Assembly: GCA_035402645.1 (NCBI GenBank)
Contig: DAONDQ010000004.1
Location: 1 to 64,000, forward strand
Reading direction: 5' to 3'
Length of the DNA: 64,000 nucleotides
From: DAONDQ01 sp035402645
Lineage (GTDB): Bacteria > Cloacimonadota > Cloacimonadia > Cloacimonadales > DAONDQ01
Shown: in pieces, positions 58,255 through 64,000 of the stretch
How positions within the stretch are numbered: position 1 is the first letter of the stretch
Layout: every line of letters begins with the position of its first letter
Made by a program: the position numbers and the translations under genes
The notes under the pieces: model-generated
The model's input: only the letters and a program-made list of their open reading frames with translations
Told to the model about the DNA's origin: nothing
Database searches by the model: none

Positions 58255-58761
58255 TTACGTTGTTGATGTGACGCGAGTTATCGTCGCTTCCGTGATGTTG
58301 CACTTGCCGGTAACTGAAATCTGACCTGCTTTAAGGTCATAGTTCAGTTCCTCATAACGGAAGTCAGAAAGAAGAATAACTTCTTTCTTTGAGCCGTCAG
58401 CGCAATCCGGATCGATAACGATTTCCAAATCAAGCGAATAGGGTTCGCAAGGATCGGAAGAAGCCGTTACCCATGCCGAAGCATTACCACGTTTCTTGAG
58501 AACATCCACCGGTGTCGGAGGAAGCCCTGTGTCGGCTTTCAGCCACTCCCACAGGAAATCAAGAGTTACATCAACTGGAACCTGATCACCATCGCGAACT
58601 GTGTCAAGGAGTCCCTTGTCCAGTTCGTAGGTCCTCGGTTTTGATTCCTTGAAGGTGATATTTCCGTCACCGATCTTCACAAGAAGAACGTTAGGTGTCG
58701 GAGTAGTACCATCCTTGAAGGCAATCGTTGATTTTTTAATATCAACTTTCATTTCAATCAC
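58255..58761 (-). CDS. Major tail tube protein
   Basis: 168 aa. Beta-rich with the order KVDIKKSTIAFKDG, VLLVKIGDGNITF, PVDVTLDFLWEWLK, EPYSLDLEIVIDPDC, KKEVILLSDFRYEEL, typical of phage tube proteins with gp17/V-type folds. Position before the chaperone pair and the strong hairpin after it support high expression of a tube subunit. Start follows GAGGAGTGATTG; overlaps the terminator gene by 4 nt. Confidence 0.82.
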   Translation of the reverse strand: MIEMKVDIKKSTIAFKDGTTPTPNVLLVKIGDGNITFKESKPRTYELDKGLLDTVRDGDQVPVDVTLDFLWEWLKADTGLPPTPVDVLKKRGNASAWVTASSDPCEPYSLDLEIVIDPDCADGSKKEVILLSDFRYEELNYDLKAGQISVTGKCNITEATITRVTSTT

Positions 58762-59225
58762 TCCTCGTTAATTGTGAGTTCCATTGAATAGCGACCTTGT
58801 ACTTCGGAAGTATTCACATCTATTGAAGGTGCTTGCCGTCCAAACCTGTTGGTCTCGACAATTCCCTGCAAGGATATGCATCCCACTAATACATTACGAT
58901 CGTCTCCAATTTCGTCACCGAATTTATAAATACGAATCGACGATTCAAACATCTTTGCCACAAGACCGCAAGTCTTAATTTCACGATATGCATCTTTGTC
59001 ATTATACAAAGATTGAACAAGTACGTTAATGACGATATCATAGCCGTAATAGTTTTTAGCGATGTCGCGTCTATCCGGACCATTCATTCGCAATTCAAAA
59101 TAGTCTTGCGACTTATTCGTATTGCGCTTCTGACCTTCAAGATACATCACAAGTGAACCTTTACGGTCACTGAAATGCTTGGCAACGGACGCCAAAATCC
59201 ATTTAGGCATTGATTCCAACATCAT
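58758..59225 (-). CDS. Tail terminator / completion protein
   Basis: 155 aa. The order of helix (PKWILASVAKHFSDRK), then MYLEGQKRNTNKSQDYFELR and a beta-rich C-terminal part (YDIVINVLVQSL; GCISLQGIVETNRFG) suits tail terminator proteins that cap the tube. Sits between the head-tail adaptor and tube genes, as expected. Overlaps the upstream gene by 23 nt; the internal ATG for M2 of the pair MM is equally possible. Confidence 0.7.
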   Translation of the reverse strand: MMLESMPKWILASVAKHFSDRKGSLVMYLEGQKRNTNKSQDYFELRMNGPDRRDIAKNYYGYDIVINVLVQSLYNDKDAYREIKTCGLVAKMFESSIRIYKFGDEIGDDRNVLVGCISLQGIVETNRFGRQAPSIDVNTSEVQGRYSMELTINEE

Positions 59226-59685
59226 TAAGTCCTGCGTTTTGTGTTAAAGATTGAGAAATCACGTTATCAGCTTCTGTGCCTTTCACGTTTACTATCGTAA
59301 CAAGCCACAGAGTCGTATTCTCATAGTTCTCGCAGTTGGCGATAGTATACCGCTTTCCATTGATTACTACTCGATCATTTGCGTCGAATTCGCCACGCCA
59401 ATCCTTAGGGAAGTTCTTCTGTTCAACCATCAGTAGTCGGGTATTGGTATCGTAGTATCCGCCATAGGCGAATTGACCATTAAATACCTTTAGTACCCTA
59501 TCCATTTTGATTGGTAGGAGAACTGCCTTCTTGACCTTTGTGTCGGCATAGACGTTGGTCATCTTGCCAGTTTCGACATTGATTGTCTCACTGGCAAGAT
59601 GAAGCCAATTTACTACTACTGCGTGGTTTTTACGCAGGTCGTAGTATGATTTACGAATCATGTGTTTGTTATAACAGGTAATCAT
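59203..59685 (-). CDS. Head-tail joining protein
   Basis: 160 aa. NHAVVVNWLHLASETINVETGK then a small beta-barrel (RVVINGKRYTIANCENYENT) resembles head-closure proteins. Starts 2 nt after the capsid stop (an alternative start M9 at 59661 has the same reading frame). C-terminal tail polar. Position after the major capsid protein supports the role. Confidence 0.7.
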   Translation of the reverse strand: MITCYNKHMIRKSYYDLRKNHAVVVNWLHLASETINVETGKMTNVYADTKVKKAVLLPIKMDRVLKVFNGQFAYGGYYDTNTRLLMVEQKNFPKDWRGEFDANDRVVINGKRYTIANCENYENTTLWLVTIVNVKGTEADNVISQSLTQNAGLNDVGINA

Positions 59686-59687
59686 GA

Positions 59688-61085
59688 TTAAGCAAGCAGT
59701 ACTGCTCCCTGTGCTGCATCGAGAACCGCGACACCCATCAGCATGTCGACCGTTACAAGATGTCCCTGTTTCACGCCATCATAAGTGATGGTAACGCGCA
59801 GTGAAAGTCCGTTATCTTCCTGTACGGAAGCAACCGCGAGGTTACCCATAGGAAGAGCGAGAGGACGATTCACGAGAGCGAGTGCATCACGTGTGAACGC
59901 GAAGTTGTAAGAACCGCCAGGTCCGACTCCGAGGATTGCGTCATCAGCGAGCGCACCTGCAAGAGGACGGTTGAGCAGAACATCAGCTTCAGTACCAGTG
60001 TTGTTAGATATTTCCATGATGGTGTATATCTCACCGGCTGCCGAGCGAAGTATCTGTCCGATCTGCGGAGAAGATGTGAATCCATCAATATGGATTTCCT
60101 TCACATATCCGTCTGCATAGCCTGCGCCAAGGTCAACGCGAACAGGTGTGTAGATGACAATGTCAGCATTGTCGACCACTGCATCACGAAGTCCGGAAAC
60201 AAGCACGATCTGAGTCGGTGTTGCGCCACCAACAGTGCTCGATACAACGTAAGGATACATTGATCCTTCAATCGTAAGGAACGAACCTGCAAGTATTGCA
60301 GCACTGAAACCGTCGACCACAAGTGTGGTAGAACCGATTGCGTAACCGCTTGCGTTGTTGATTTCACCGCCGAGAACTCTCTGCGTCAGACCAGTCTGAA
60401 CGTAAGGTGTGTTCTGTCCCATGAAGAAATCAAATCCCAGCTTGCGCCCGAGAGATGCTTCACGAAGAGCAGTACCTTGATCGCCAACCTTGTCAGCAGC
60501 AGTAAAGAGTTCGAGACCGAGAAGCGTGGCTTCCGTTGCGGTCGTGGTAAGGAAATTCCTTCCCATAAGAGGAACTTTGTTGTCGTTCATCTTCTTTCTG
60601 ATTGAAAGAATGTTGGAAACGGAATTGTTACCAGTGAGTCCGTCAAGGTTACCGGCGTTGTTTGCTATGAACTGAGGGATAAATCCCGCAATAGCCTTGT
60701 CTGCACCGGAAGCGATACTCTGAATCGCAGGGCGCAGGAAGTAAGCAACGAGGTCCTTGAAAGCCATCGTCATCTGAGAATCACGGATAAGGAACGTGGT
60801 GTGAAGGTGCTGATTCAGAGCGACAGGCTGAGTGGTCGCATTGGCGTTCTGAACAGTAACGTCATCATTTGTTCCCTTACGTTTCGCGGTGAAAGCTGCG
60901 GGCTTGTCAATATTCACTACCTGTCCGTAATCTGCGATTTCGTTCTTGTAGTTACGATTGACAAGGTTACCGAGCACCATATTTTCCTGCAGAAGAACAA
61001 GACCTTCGAGTGCCCACTTCTCGGGAATCAGAGCATCGACGGAGTTGTCATAAACAGGACGAAAAATCTTCAAAAACTTTTTCAT
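59688..61085 (-). CDS. Major capsid protein (P22 coat-type, HK97 fold)
   Basis: 465 aa. NFAFTRDALALVNRPLALP near residue 400 is the signature of the P22 gp5-like coat family; an N-terminal arm, P-loop-like segment (HLHTTFLIRDSQ) and an inserted domain (about 225-330, ILAGSFLTIEGSMYPYVVS) are consistent with that fold. N-terminus MKKFLKIFRPVYDN carries the FKPVYD-type tag. Its ATG overlaps the scaffold stop (ATGA), giving tight coupling. It forms the icosahedral shell on the scaffold. Confidence 0.92.
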   Translation of the reverse strand: MKKFLKIFRPVYDNSVDALIPEKWALEGLVLLQENMVLGNLVNRNYKNEIADYGQVVNIDKPAAFTAKRKGTNDDVTVQNANATTQPVALNQHLHTTFLIRDSQMTMAFKDLVAYFLRPAIQSIASGADKAIAGFIPQFIANNAGNLDGLTGNNSVSNILSIRKKMNDNKVPLMGRNFLTTTATEATLLGLELFTAADKVGDQGTALREASLGRKLGFDFFMGQNTPYVQTGLTQRVLGGEINNASGYAIGSTTLVVDGFSAAILAGSFLTIEGSMYPYVVSSTVGGATPTQIVLVSGLRDAVVDNADIVIYTPVRVDLGAGYADGYVKEIHIDGFTSSPQIGQILRSAAGEIYTIMEISNNTGTEADVLLNRPLAGALADDAILGVGPGGSYNFAFTRDALALVNRPLALPMGNLAVASVQEDNGLSLRVTITYDGVKQGHLVTVDMLMGVAVLDAAQGAVLLA

Positions 61086-61879
61086 AATTCGCCTTTCTCC
61101 TTCATTTTCTTTCTATGTTCTTTGTATTCGGTCGGCGTCATCTTGGAGAAATCAACTGGCTTCCCGCCTTTTCCGTTATTTCCTCCCATACCTTCCGATA
61201 CACCGTTTTTAAACAAATTTCCATAGACATTGGAAAGTTCCTTCATTCTCTTCACTACCTCGTTAGAGGGAAGTTCAAGCTGAATTGGCTTTCCACTCTT
61301 GGAATCGACGTCATTGAATTTGACGACTACATCGTAATTGCCGGATGGCTTTCCCGATTCGTCCATCATTTCAACAACACGCGCATTAGGAGATAGTATA
61401 GCTACAACCTGTTGCGGGGCAAATGCCTCATTAGTCATGGCTGCATCCATGAGATTTCTAATGATTGTCGAATCTTCAAAACGCTTCTGCCAAGTCTTAG
61501 AAAGGCTAAGGGCGTCATCACGTTCCTTAGTCAATTTCTCTTCGAGCTTCTTGCGCTCTCTATTGGCAATTTCCTCTTTGGACATCGTTGCCTTGCGAAG
61601 TTCTTCCAACTGCTTCTCGTACTCTTCCTTCTCAGAAGCGGTCATCGTTACTTTCGTCTTGGCTTCTTCAAGCTGCTGAATCAATTTTGCTTTCGCATCT
61701 TTGTCAGCTGCTCTTTCTCTTGCTACGATGGCATTGAGTTCTTCCTGTGTAAACGTCTTACCTTTTGCTTTCTCGGCTGCATCGGCTGCTGCTTTGTCAG
61801 CTGCTGCTTTTGCTGCTGCATCGGCATTAGGATCGTCGTACACTGGTTTGAAAACCCGATTCCACAATCTCGTCTTCAT
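61082..61879 (-). CDS. Scaffolding protein
   Basis: 265 aa from ATG 61879, chosen for AAGGAGTATT upstream; upstream in-frame ATG would add MRRRSI without a site. Begins with the FKPVYDD tag (residues 10-16), then an Ala/Lys/Asp linker and GKTFTQEELNAIVARER, the standard phage scaffold opening, with a long coiled coil (60-130) and a Lys-rich C-terminus (EYKEHRKKMKEKGEL) that would contact coat. Placed just before the coat gene. It helps shell assembly and leaves later. Confidence 0.88.
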   Translation of the reverse strand: MKTRLWNRVFKPVYDDPNADAAAKAAADKAAADAAEKAKGKTFTQEELNAIVARERAADKDAKAKLIQQLEEAKTKVTMTASEKEEYEKQLEELRKATMSKEEIANRERKKLEEKLTKERDDALSLSKTWQKRFEDSTIIRNLMDAAMTNEAFAPQQVVAILSPNARVVEMMDESGKPSGNYDVVVKFNDVDSKSGKPIQLELPSNEVVKRMKELSNVYGNLFKNGVSEGMGGNNGKGGKPVDFSKMTPTEYKEHRKKMKEKGEL

Positions 61880-61907
61880 AATACTCCTTCTACGCACCCT
61901 TCGTCTA

Positions 61908-62354
61908 TTACGTTGCCCTAGTGATGTTCAGTTCGCGACTATCACGAAGGTACGGTGCAAGCAGATGCCAAGCCGTAGGGCTAGGAATTCCTGCTAACAC
62001 ATAGTCTTGAACTACGCGAGCATCATAGGTGTTTTGAATCGAAGATATGCCATTACTATTAATGCGCGTATTTTCGATTTCCATATCTGCATCAACGTCG
62101 TCTAATAGTCGCAACGCCAATTCGCACGTTGCTTCCTTAATCGCCGTTGGTACATTCTCGTCATCTCCACGCGGAAACTGCAATTCTTGATCCGGATCTG
62201 CCTTATCACCAATGAAGTTGAGTTTATCGATGGCGCGTGTAGCCATGATAAGTGCTTTCAACTTATCGGTGTCAGATGCATCATCCCAAGCATCTGTGTG
62301 CAATCGTTCTGAGAAGTATGCTTGAGCATCTACAACTGTTATATAAGGCGTCAT
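61908..62354 (-). CDS. Head-tail connector (DnaT-like family)
   Basis: 148 aa. MTPYITVVDAQAYFSERLHT, ATRAIDKLNF, ELQFPRGDDENVPTAIKEA and CELALRLLDD form the helical layout of the phage connector family often annotated DnaT-like ssDNA-binding protein, which is really a head-tail adaptor. C-terminal polar tail (YDARVVQDYVLAGIPSPTA). Encoded before the scaffold in this unit. Confidence 0.78.
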   Translation of the reverse strand: MTPYITVVDAQAYFSERLHTDAWDDASDTDKLKALIMATRAIDKLNFIGDKADPDQELQFPRGDDENVPTAIKEATCELALRLLDDVDADMEIENTRINSNGISSIQNTYDARVVQDYVLAGIPSPTAWHLLAPYLRDSRELNITRAT

Positions 62355-62356
62355 GA

Positions 62357-62527
62357 TTATCTATGCCTCCTACGTCCTGCTGCAGCCCATTTAGCCATAC
62401 GTTTTGCTCCGTATTTCTTTCTGCCAATCCAAGCTGCAAGTGCTTTTGGATTCTTAACTCCTTTACGAGATAGTTTGCGCGTTAGCGCTTTGAACCTACC
62501 TCCCGATCCTAGTCTTGCTTTAGCCAT
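62357..62527 (-). CDS. 56-aa basic phage protein
   Basis: 56 aa, beginning MAKARLGSGGRFKALTRKLS, with KNPKALAAWIGRKKYGAK and a basic end. The GVxNPxALAAWIGRKKYG pattern occurs in short proteins of many phages next to head genes. Strongly basic, probably DNA- or capsid-interacting; no function is known. No clear Shine-Dalgarno is seen before the ATG. Confidence 0.8.
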   Translation of the reverse strand: MAKARLGSGGRFKALTRKLSRKGVKNPKALAAWIGRKKYGAKRMAKWAAAGRRRHR

Positions 62528-62530
62528 TTG

Positions 62531-62572
62531 TTACCTTTTGCGTTTGCCACGCCCTTTTGATTTGCAAGCCAT
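62531..62572 (-). CDS. 13-codon basic mini-ORF (low support)
   Basis: Encodes MACKSKGRGKRKR. GGAGAACTGCA stands 7-11 nt upstream of the ATG, a good ribosome site, and the stop is 3 nt before the next ATG. It may be a leader or a tiny basic protein like the 25-codon ORF between terminase genes; alternatively it is chance. Confidence 0.3.
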   Translation of the reverse strand: MACKSKGRGKRKR

Positions 62573-62583
62573 TGCAGTTCTCC

Positions 62584-62997
62584 TTATTTAGTTACTACAC
62601 CGGCAGGTGTTACACTAACCGGCTTACTACTTGTTGCTTCAATCACCTTAGCAAGAGCCTCTAGACCTTCCTTAGCCTTGTCCCAGTTAAATCCTTCGGG
62701 TATAGTCAAATATACTTTCTTGCCAGTAGCAAAAATTGCTTTGATTGAACCAGTAGGGTTCTCTTGCGTGGGCGGTTCAGCCACCAATTCCACGAATGTG
62801 CCATCAGTAGTAACCAAAACAAGTTTTTCTTTTAAATTCATGCTAATCATTCCTATGGCATCGCCCTTGAAATTCTGAATAACAACAGGCTTTCCATCTT
62901 TGTCAAATGTCGTTACAGACATAGAGCTGCAACCGCTAAGAGTAATGATAGCGCTAAGACACAGAACCAAAATAATTCCCATTTTTCCATTCATCAT
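62584..62997 (-). CDS. Lipoprotein (possible outer spanin or exclusion protein)
   Basis: 137 aa. N-terminal signal with hydrophobic GIILVLCLSAIITLSGC and lipobox LSGC at residue 23, so it would be processed and anchored to the membrane by lipid. Beta-rich middle (VTTFDKDGKPVVIQNF; LVLVTTDGTFVELVAEPP), polar Thr/Pro end. Next to a holin-like gene, so an o-spanin role is one option, but it is longer than most and lacks a Pro-rich stretch; superinfection exclusion is another. Confidence 0.72.
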   Translation of the reverse strand: MMNGKMGIILVLCLSAIITLSGCSSMSVTTFDKDGKPVVIQNFKGDAIGMISMNLKEKLVLVTTDGTFVELVAEPPTQENPTGSIKAIFATGKKVYLTIPEGFNWDKAKEGLEALAKVIEATSSKPVSVTPAGVVTK

Positions 62998-63392
62998 TTA
63001 CCTCCAAATCTGTTAATTAAGAATTCTATTATTACGGTTGTAATCGCAATTACTGCCGTCCATTTTAAAGTTTTTGATTCCTTAATCTCAACCTCAACGC
63101 CTTCAATTTTCTTATCTTGATTGTCTATTTTGATAGTATGCTCAGCTATCAATCTAGAATTAGTATTTGATTTGTCAAAAAGCTGATCTCTATTCTTTTT
63201 TATATCTTGGATGTTGTCATTTACAACCGCAAGTAACTTGTTAGTTTCCTGCATTTCCTTGACCATGTCTTTCTGATTGTTCTCAAATGAATTCAATCTG
63301 TCAGCATGTAATTTGCACTGTTGTTCACGTGCCTTAAATGCCTTTTCAACTGACTCATCTACTATCTTATGTATAGTCTGAGTATCTGTCAT
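62994..63392 (-). CDS. XhlA-like holin-associated membrane protein
   Basis: 132 aa. Mostly coiled coil (residues 10-105: KQCKLHADRLNSFENNQKD, ETNKLLAVVNDNIQDIKK), then a C-terminal membrane segment (WTAVIAITTVIIEFLI, about 110-125). This is the layout of hemolysin XhlA-type phage proteins that work with holin and lysin. Overlaps both neighbours by 4 nt. No endolysin gene is visible in the window; it may lie past the right edge. Confidence 0.72.
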   Translation of the reverse strand: MTDTQTIHKIVDESVEKAFKAREQQCKLHADRLNSFENNQKDMVKEMQETNKLLAVVNDNIQDIKKNRDQLFDKSNTNSRLIAEHTIKIDNQDKKIEGVEVEIKESKTLKWTAVIAITTVIIEFLINRFGGK

Positions 63393-63895
63393 GGGAGTTC
63401 CTTTACTGCTACAAAAGTTCGATTCTTTTCAATATTTGATTTATTGTGTTTTAAATAAGCCGTCCACCCCCACGTTCCAACGGCTTCTTTAAAAGAGAAT
63501 ATATCAAACTTAGTCGCTTTACATTCCTTCATACCAATATATAAAACCTCATCGTTGATTGCGCGATCAAATATCTCTGCACCATATAGACCATCGTGTC
63601 CAGTTGCAGGAGCAGCGTACCTGTCATCCATCGGAGGATATAGCCACCAAATGGCTTTAGGTGTGCTTGCCAAATCAAACTTGAAACCTTCCTTAATTGT
63701 TACTTCAATCTTCTTACCGTTACTGAACTCGATTACGAATTTGAACTCTTTTTCAAGATTGTAGATGGTCTTCCGGAAGATTAACCAGTAACCCTCCGTG
63801 TGATCATTAGAAATATGAACACGTTTACCGTCGGCAAAGTGAACATGTTTCACATGAACGCCATCTACAATCTTGATTAGAGGTTCTCTTTTCAT
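63389..63895 (-). CDS. DUF1353 family protein
   Basis: 168 aa. FKFDLASTPKAIWWLYPPMD (about residues 72-91), TGHDGLYG and IFDRAINDEVLYIGM follow the DUF1353 signature seen in late phage genes; the family has no proven reaction. The stop of the upstream gene overlaps the ATG (TAATG). Usually found near tail or lysis genes, as here. Confidence 0.82.
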   Translation of the reverse strand: MKREPLIKIVDGVHVKHVHFADGKRVHISNDHTEGYWLIFRKTIYNLEKEFKFVIEFSNGKKIEVTIKEGFKFDLASTPKAIWWLYPPMDDRYAAPATGHDGLYGAEIFDRAINDEVLYIGMKECKATKFDIFSFKEAVGTWGWTAYLKHNKSNIEKNRTFVAVKELP

Positions 63896-64000
63896 TATTC
63901 CTCGATTATTGCTTCTATGCCTTCAAGCATATTTGGTGTCATTCCCTTGTCCGGTATCTCGCTCAACTTCATCTTGTGGAGTTCGACTTTGATTTCTTCA
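63895..64000 (-). CDS. Hypothetical protein, partial (enters from right edge)
   Basis: Only the last 34 codons are in the window, reading EEIKVELHKMKLSEIPDKGM and ending EGIEAIIEE. Charged and probably helical; the stop overlaps the DUF1353 start as TAATG. Upstream part lies beyond the window, so no identity is possible. Confidence 0.6.
   Translation of the reverse strand, partial: EEIKVELHKMKLSEIPDKGMTPNMLEGIEAIIEE

Noticed and set aside
61412..61921. Long open frame on the plus strand opposite the scaffold gene
   Set aside because: Shadow of the Ala/Lys/Glu-rich scaffold codons; no ribosome site and Phe/Leu/Cys-rich nonsense-like protein.

Overview
The window is part of the genome of a tailed double-stranded DNA bacteriophage. 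It carries terminase, portal, scaffold, a P22-type coat protein, a tape measure with a TP901-like core, a frameshifted tail assembly chaperone pair, several fibres and a full phage replication set. No sheath or contractile baseplate gene is seen, so a long non-contractile tail (siphovirus-like) is most likely. No integrase or recognisable CI-type repressor is present, so a lytic lifestyle is favoured but not proven. The host cannot be named. Strong AAGGAG/GAGGTG ribosome sites point to a Shine-Dalgarno-using bacterium, and a lipoprotein next to a holin-like gene hints at a Gram-negative envelope. Both edges cut genes, and the two ends belong to one leftward late transcription unit, so the molecule is probably circular or circularly permuted and somewhat longer than 64 kb.

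Layout. 1-11,814 (minus): terminase small and large subunits, portal, a small portal-proximal protein and a set of fibre or adhesin proteins. 12,194-15,390 (plus): an AT-rich early region of small genes and one ParB-like protein, closed by a strong terminator. 15,462-16,023: non-coding, with short repeats and hairpins. 16,024-33,951 (minus): a tightly overlapping early/middle operon with a RecB-like nuclease, ligase, many small zinc-ribbon proteins, a sigma-like factor, a VRR-NUC nuclease, a family A DNA polymerase, two ParB-like proteins and an SNF2-type helicase. 33,952-34,339: divergent promoter region. 34,340-41,079 (plus): primase-helicase, adenine methyltransferase, a DnaQ-type exonuclease and its catalytically dead relative, and a glycosyltransferase. 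41,060-64,000 (minus): a GT2 fusion protein, tail tip proteins, tape measure, tail chaperones, tail tube, head-tail connectors, major capsid protein, scaffold, lysis-type genes and a DUF1353 protein.

Most striking. At 12.36-14.78 kb four consecutive gene cassettes are each enclosed by their own long, near-perfect inverted repeat. The left arm ends 9-20 nt before the ribosome site region and the right arm starts 4-9 nt after the last stop codon, so each reading frame would sit in the loop of its own RNA stem. Two homologous promoter/leader copies drive this region. I know of no described phage system with this layout. Also notable: a short FKPVYD motif at the N-terminus of four structural proteins that otherwise do not resemble each other (scaffold, major capsid protein, tape measure, a portal-proximal protein); a dead exonuclease paralogue lacking all five catalytic residues; three ParB-fold proteins sharing a C-terminal tryptophan motif; promoters of one consensus at the early divergent region and before the terminase operon, with a phage sigma-like gene available to read them; a candidate structured RNA with its own terminator near 32.1 kb; and a T TTT TTA slippery site joining the two tail chaperone frames.
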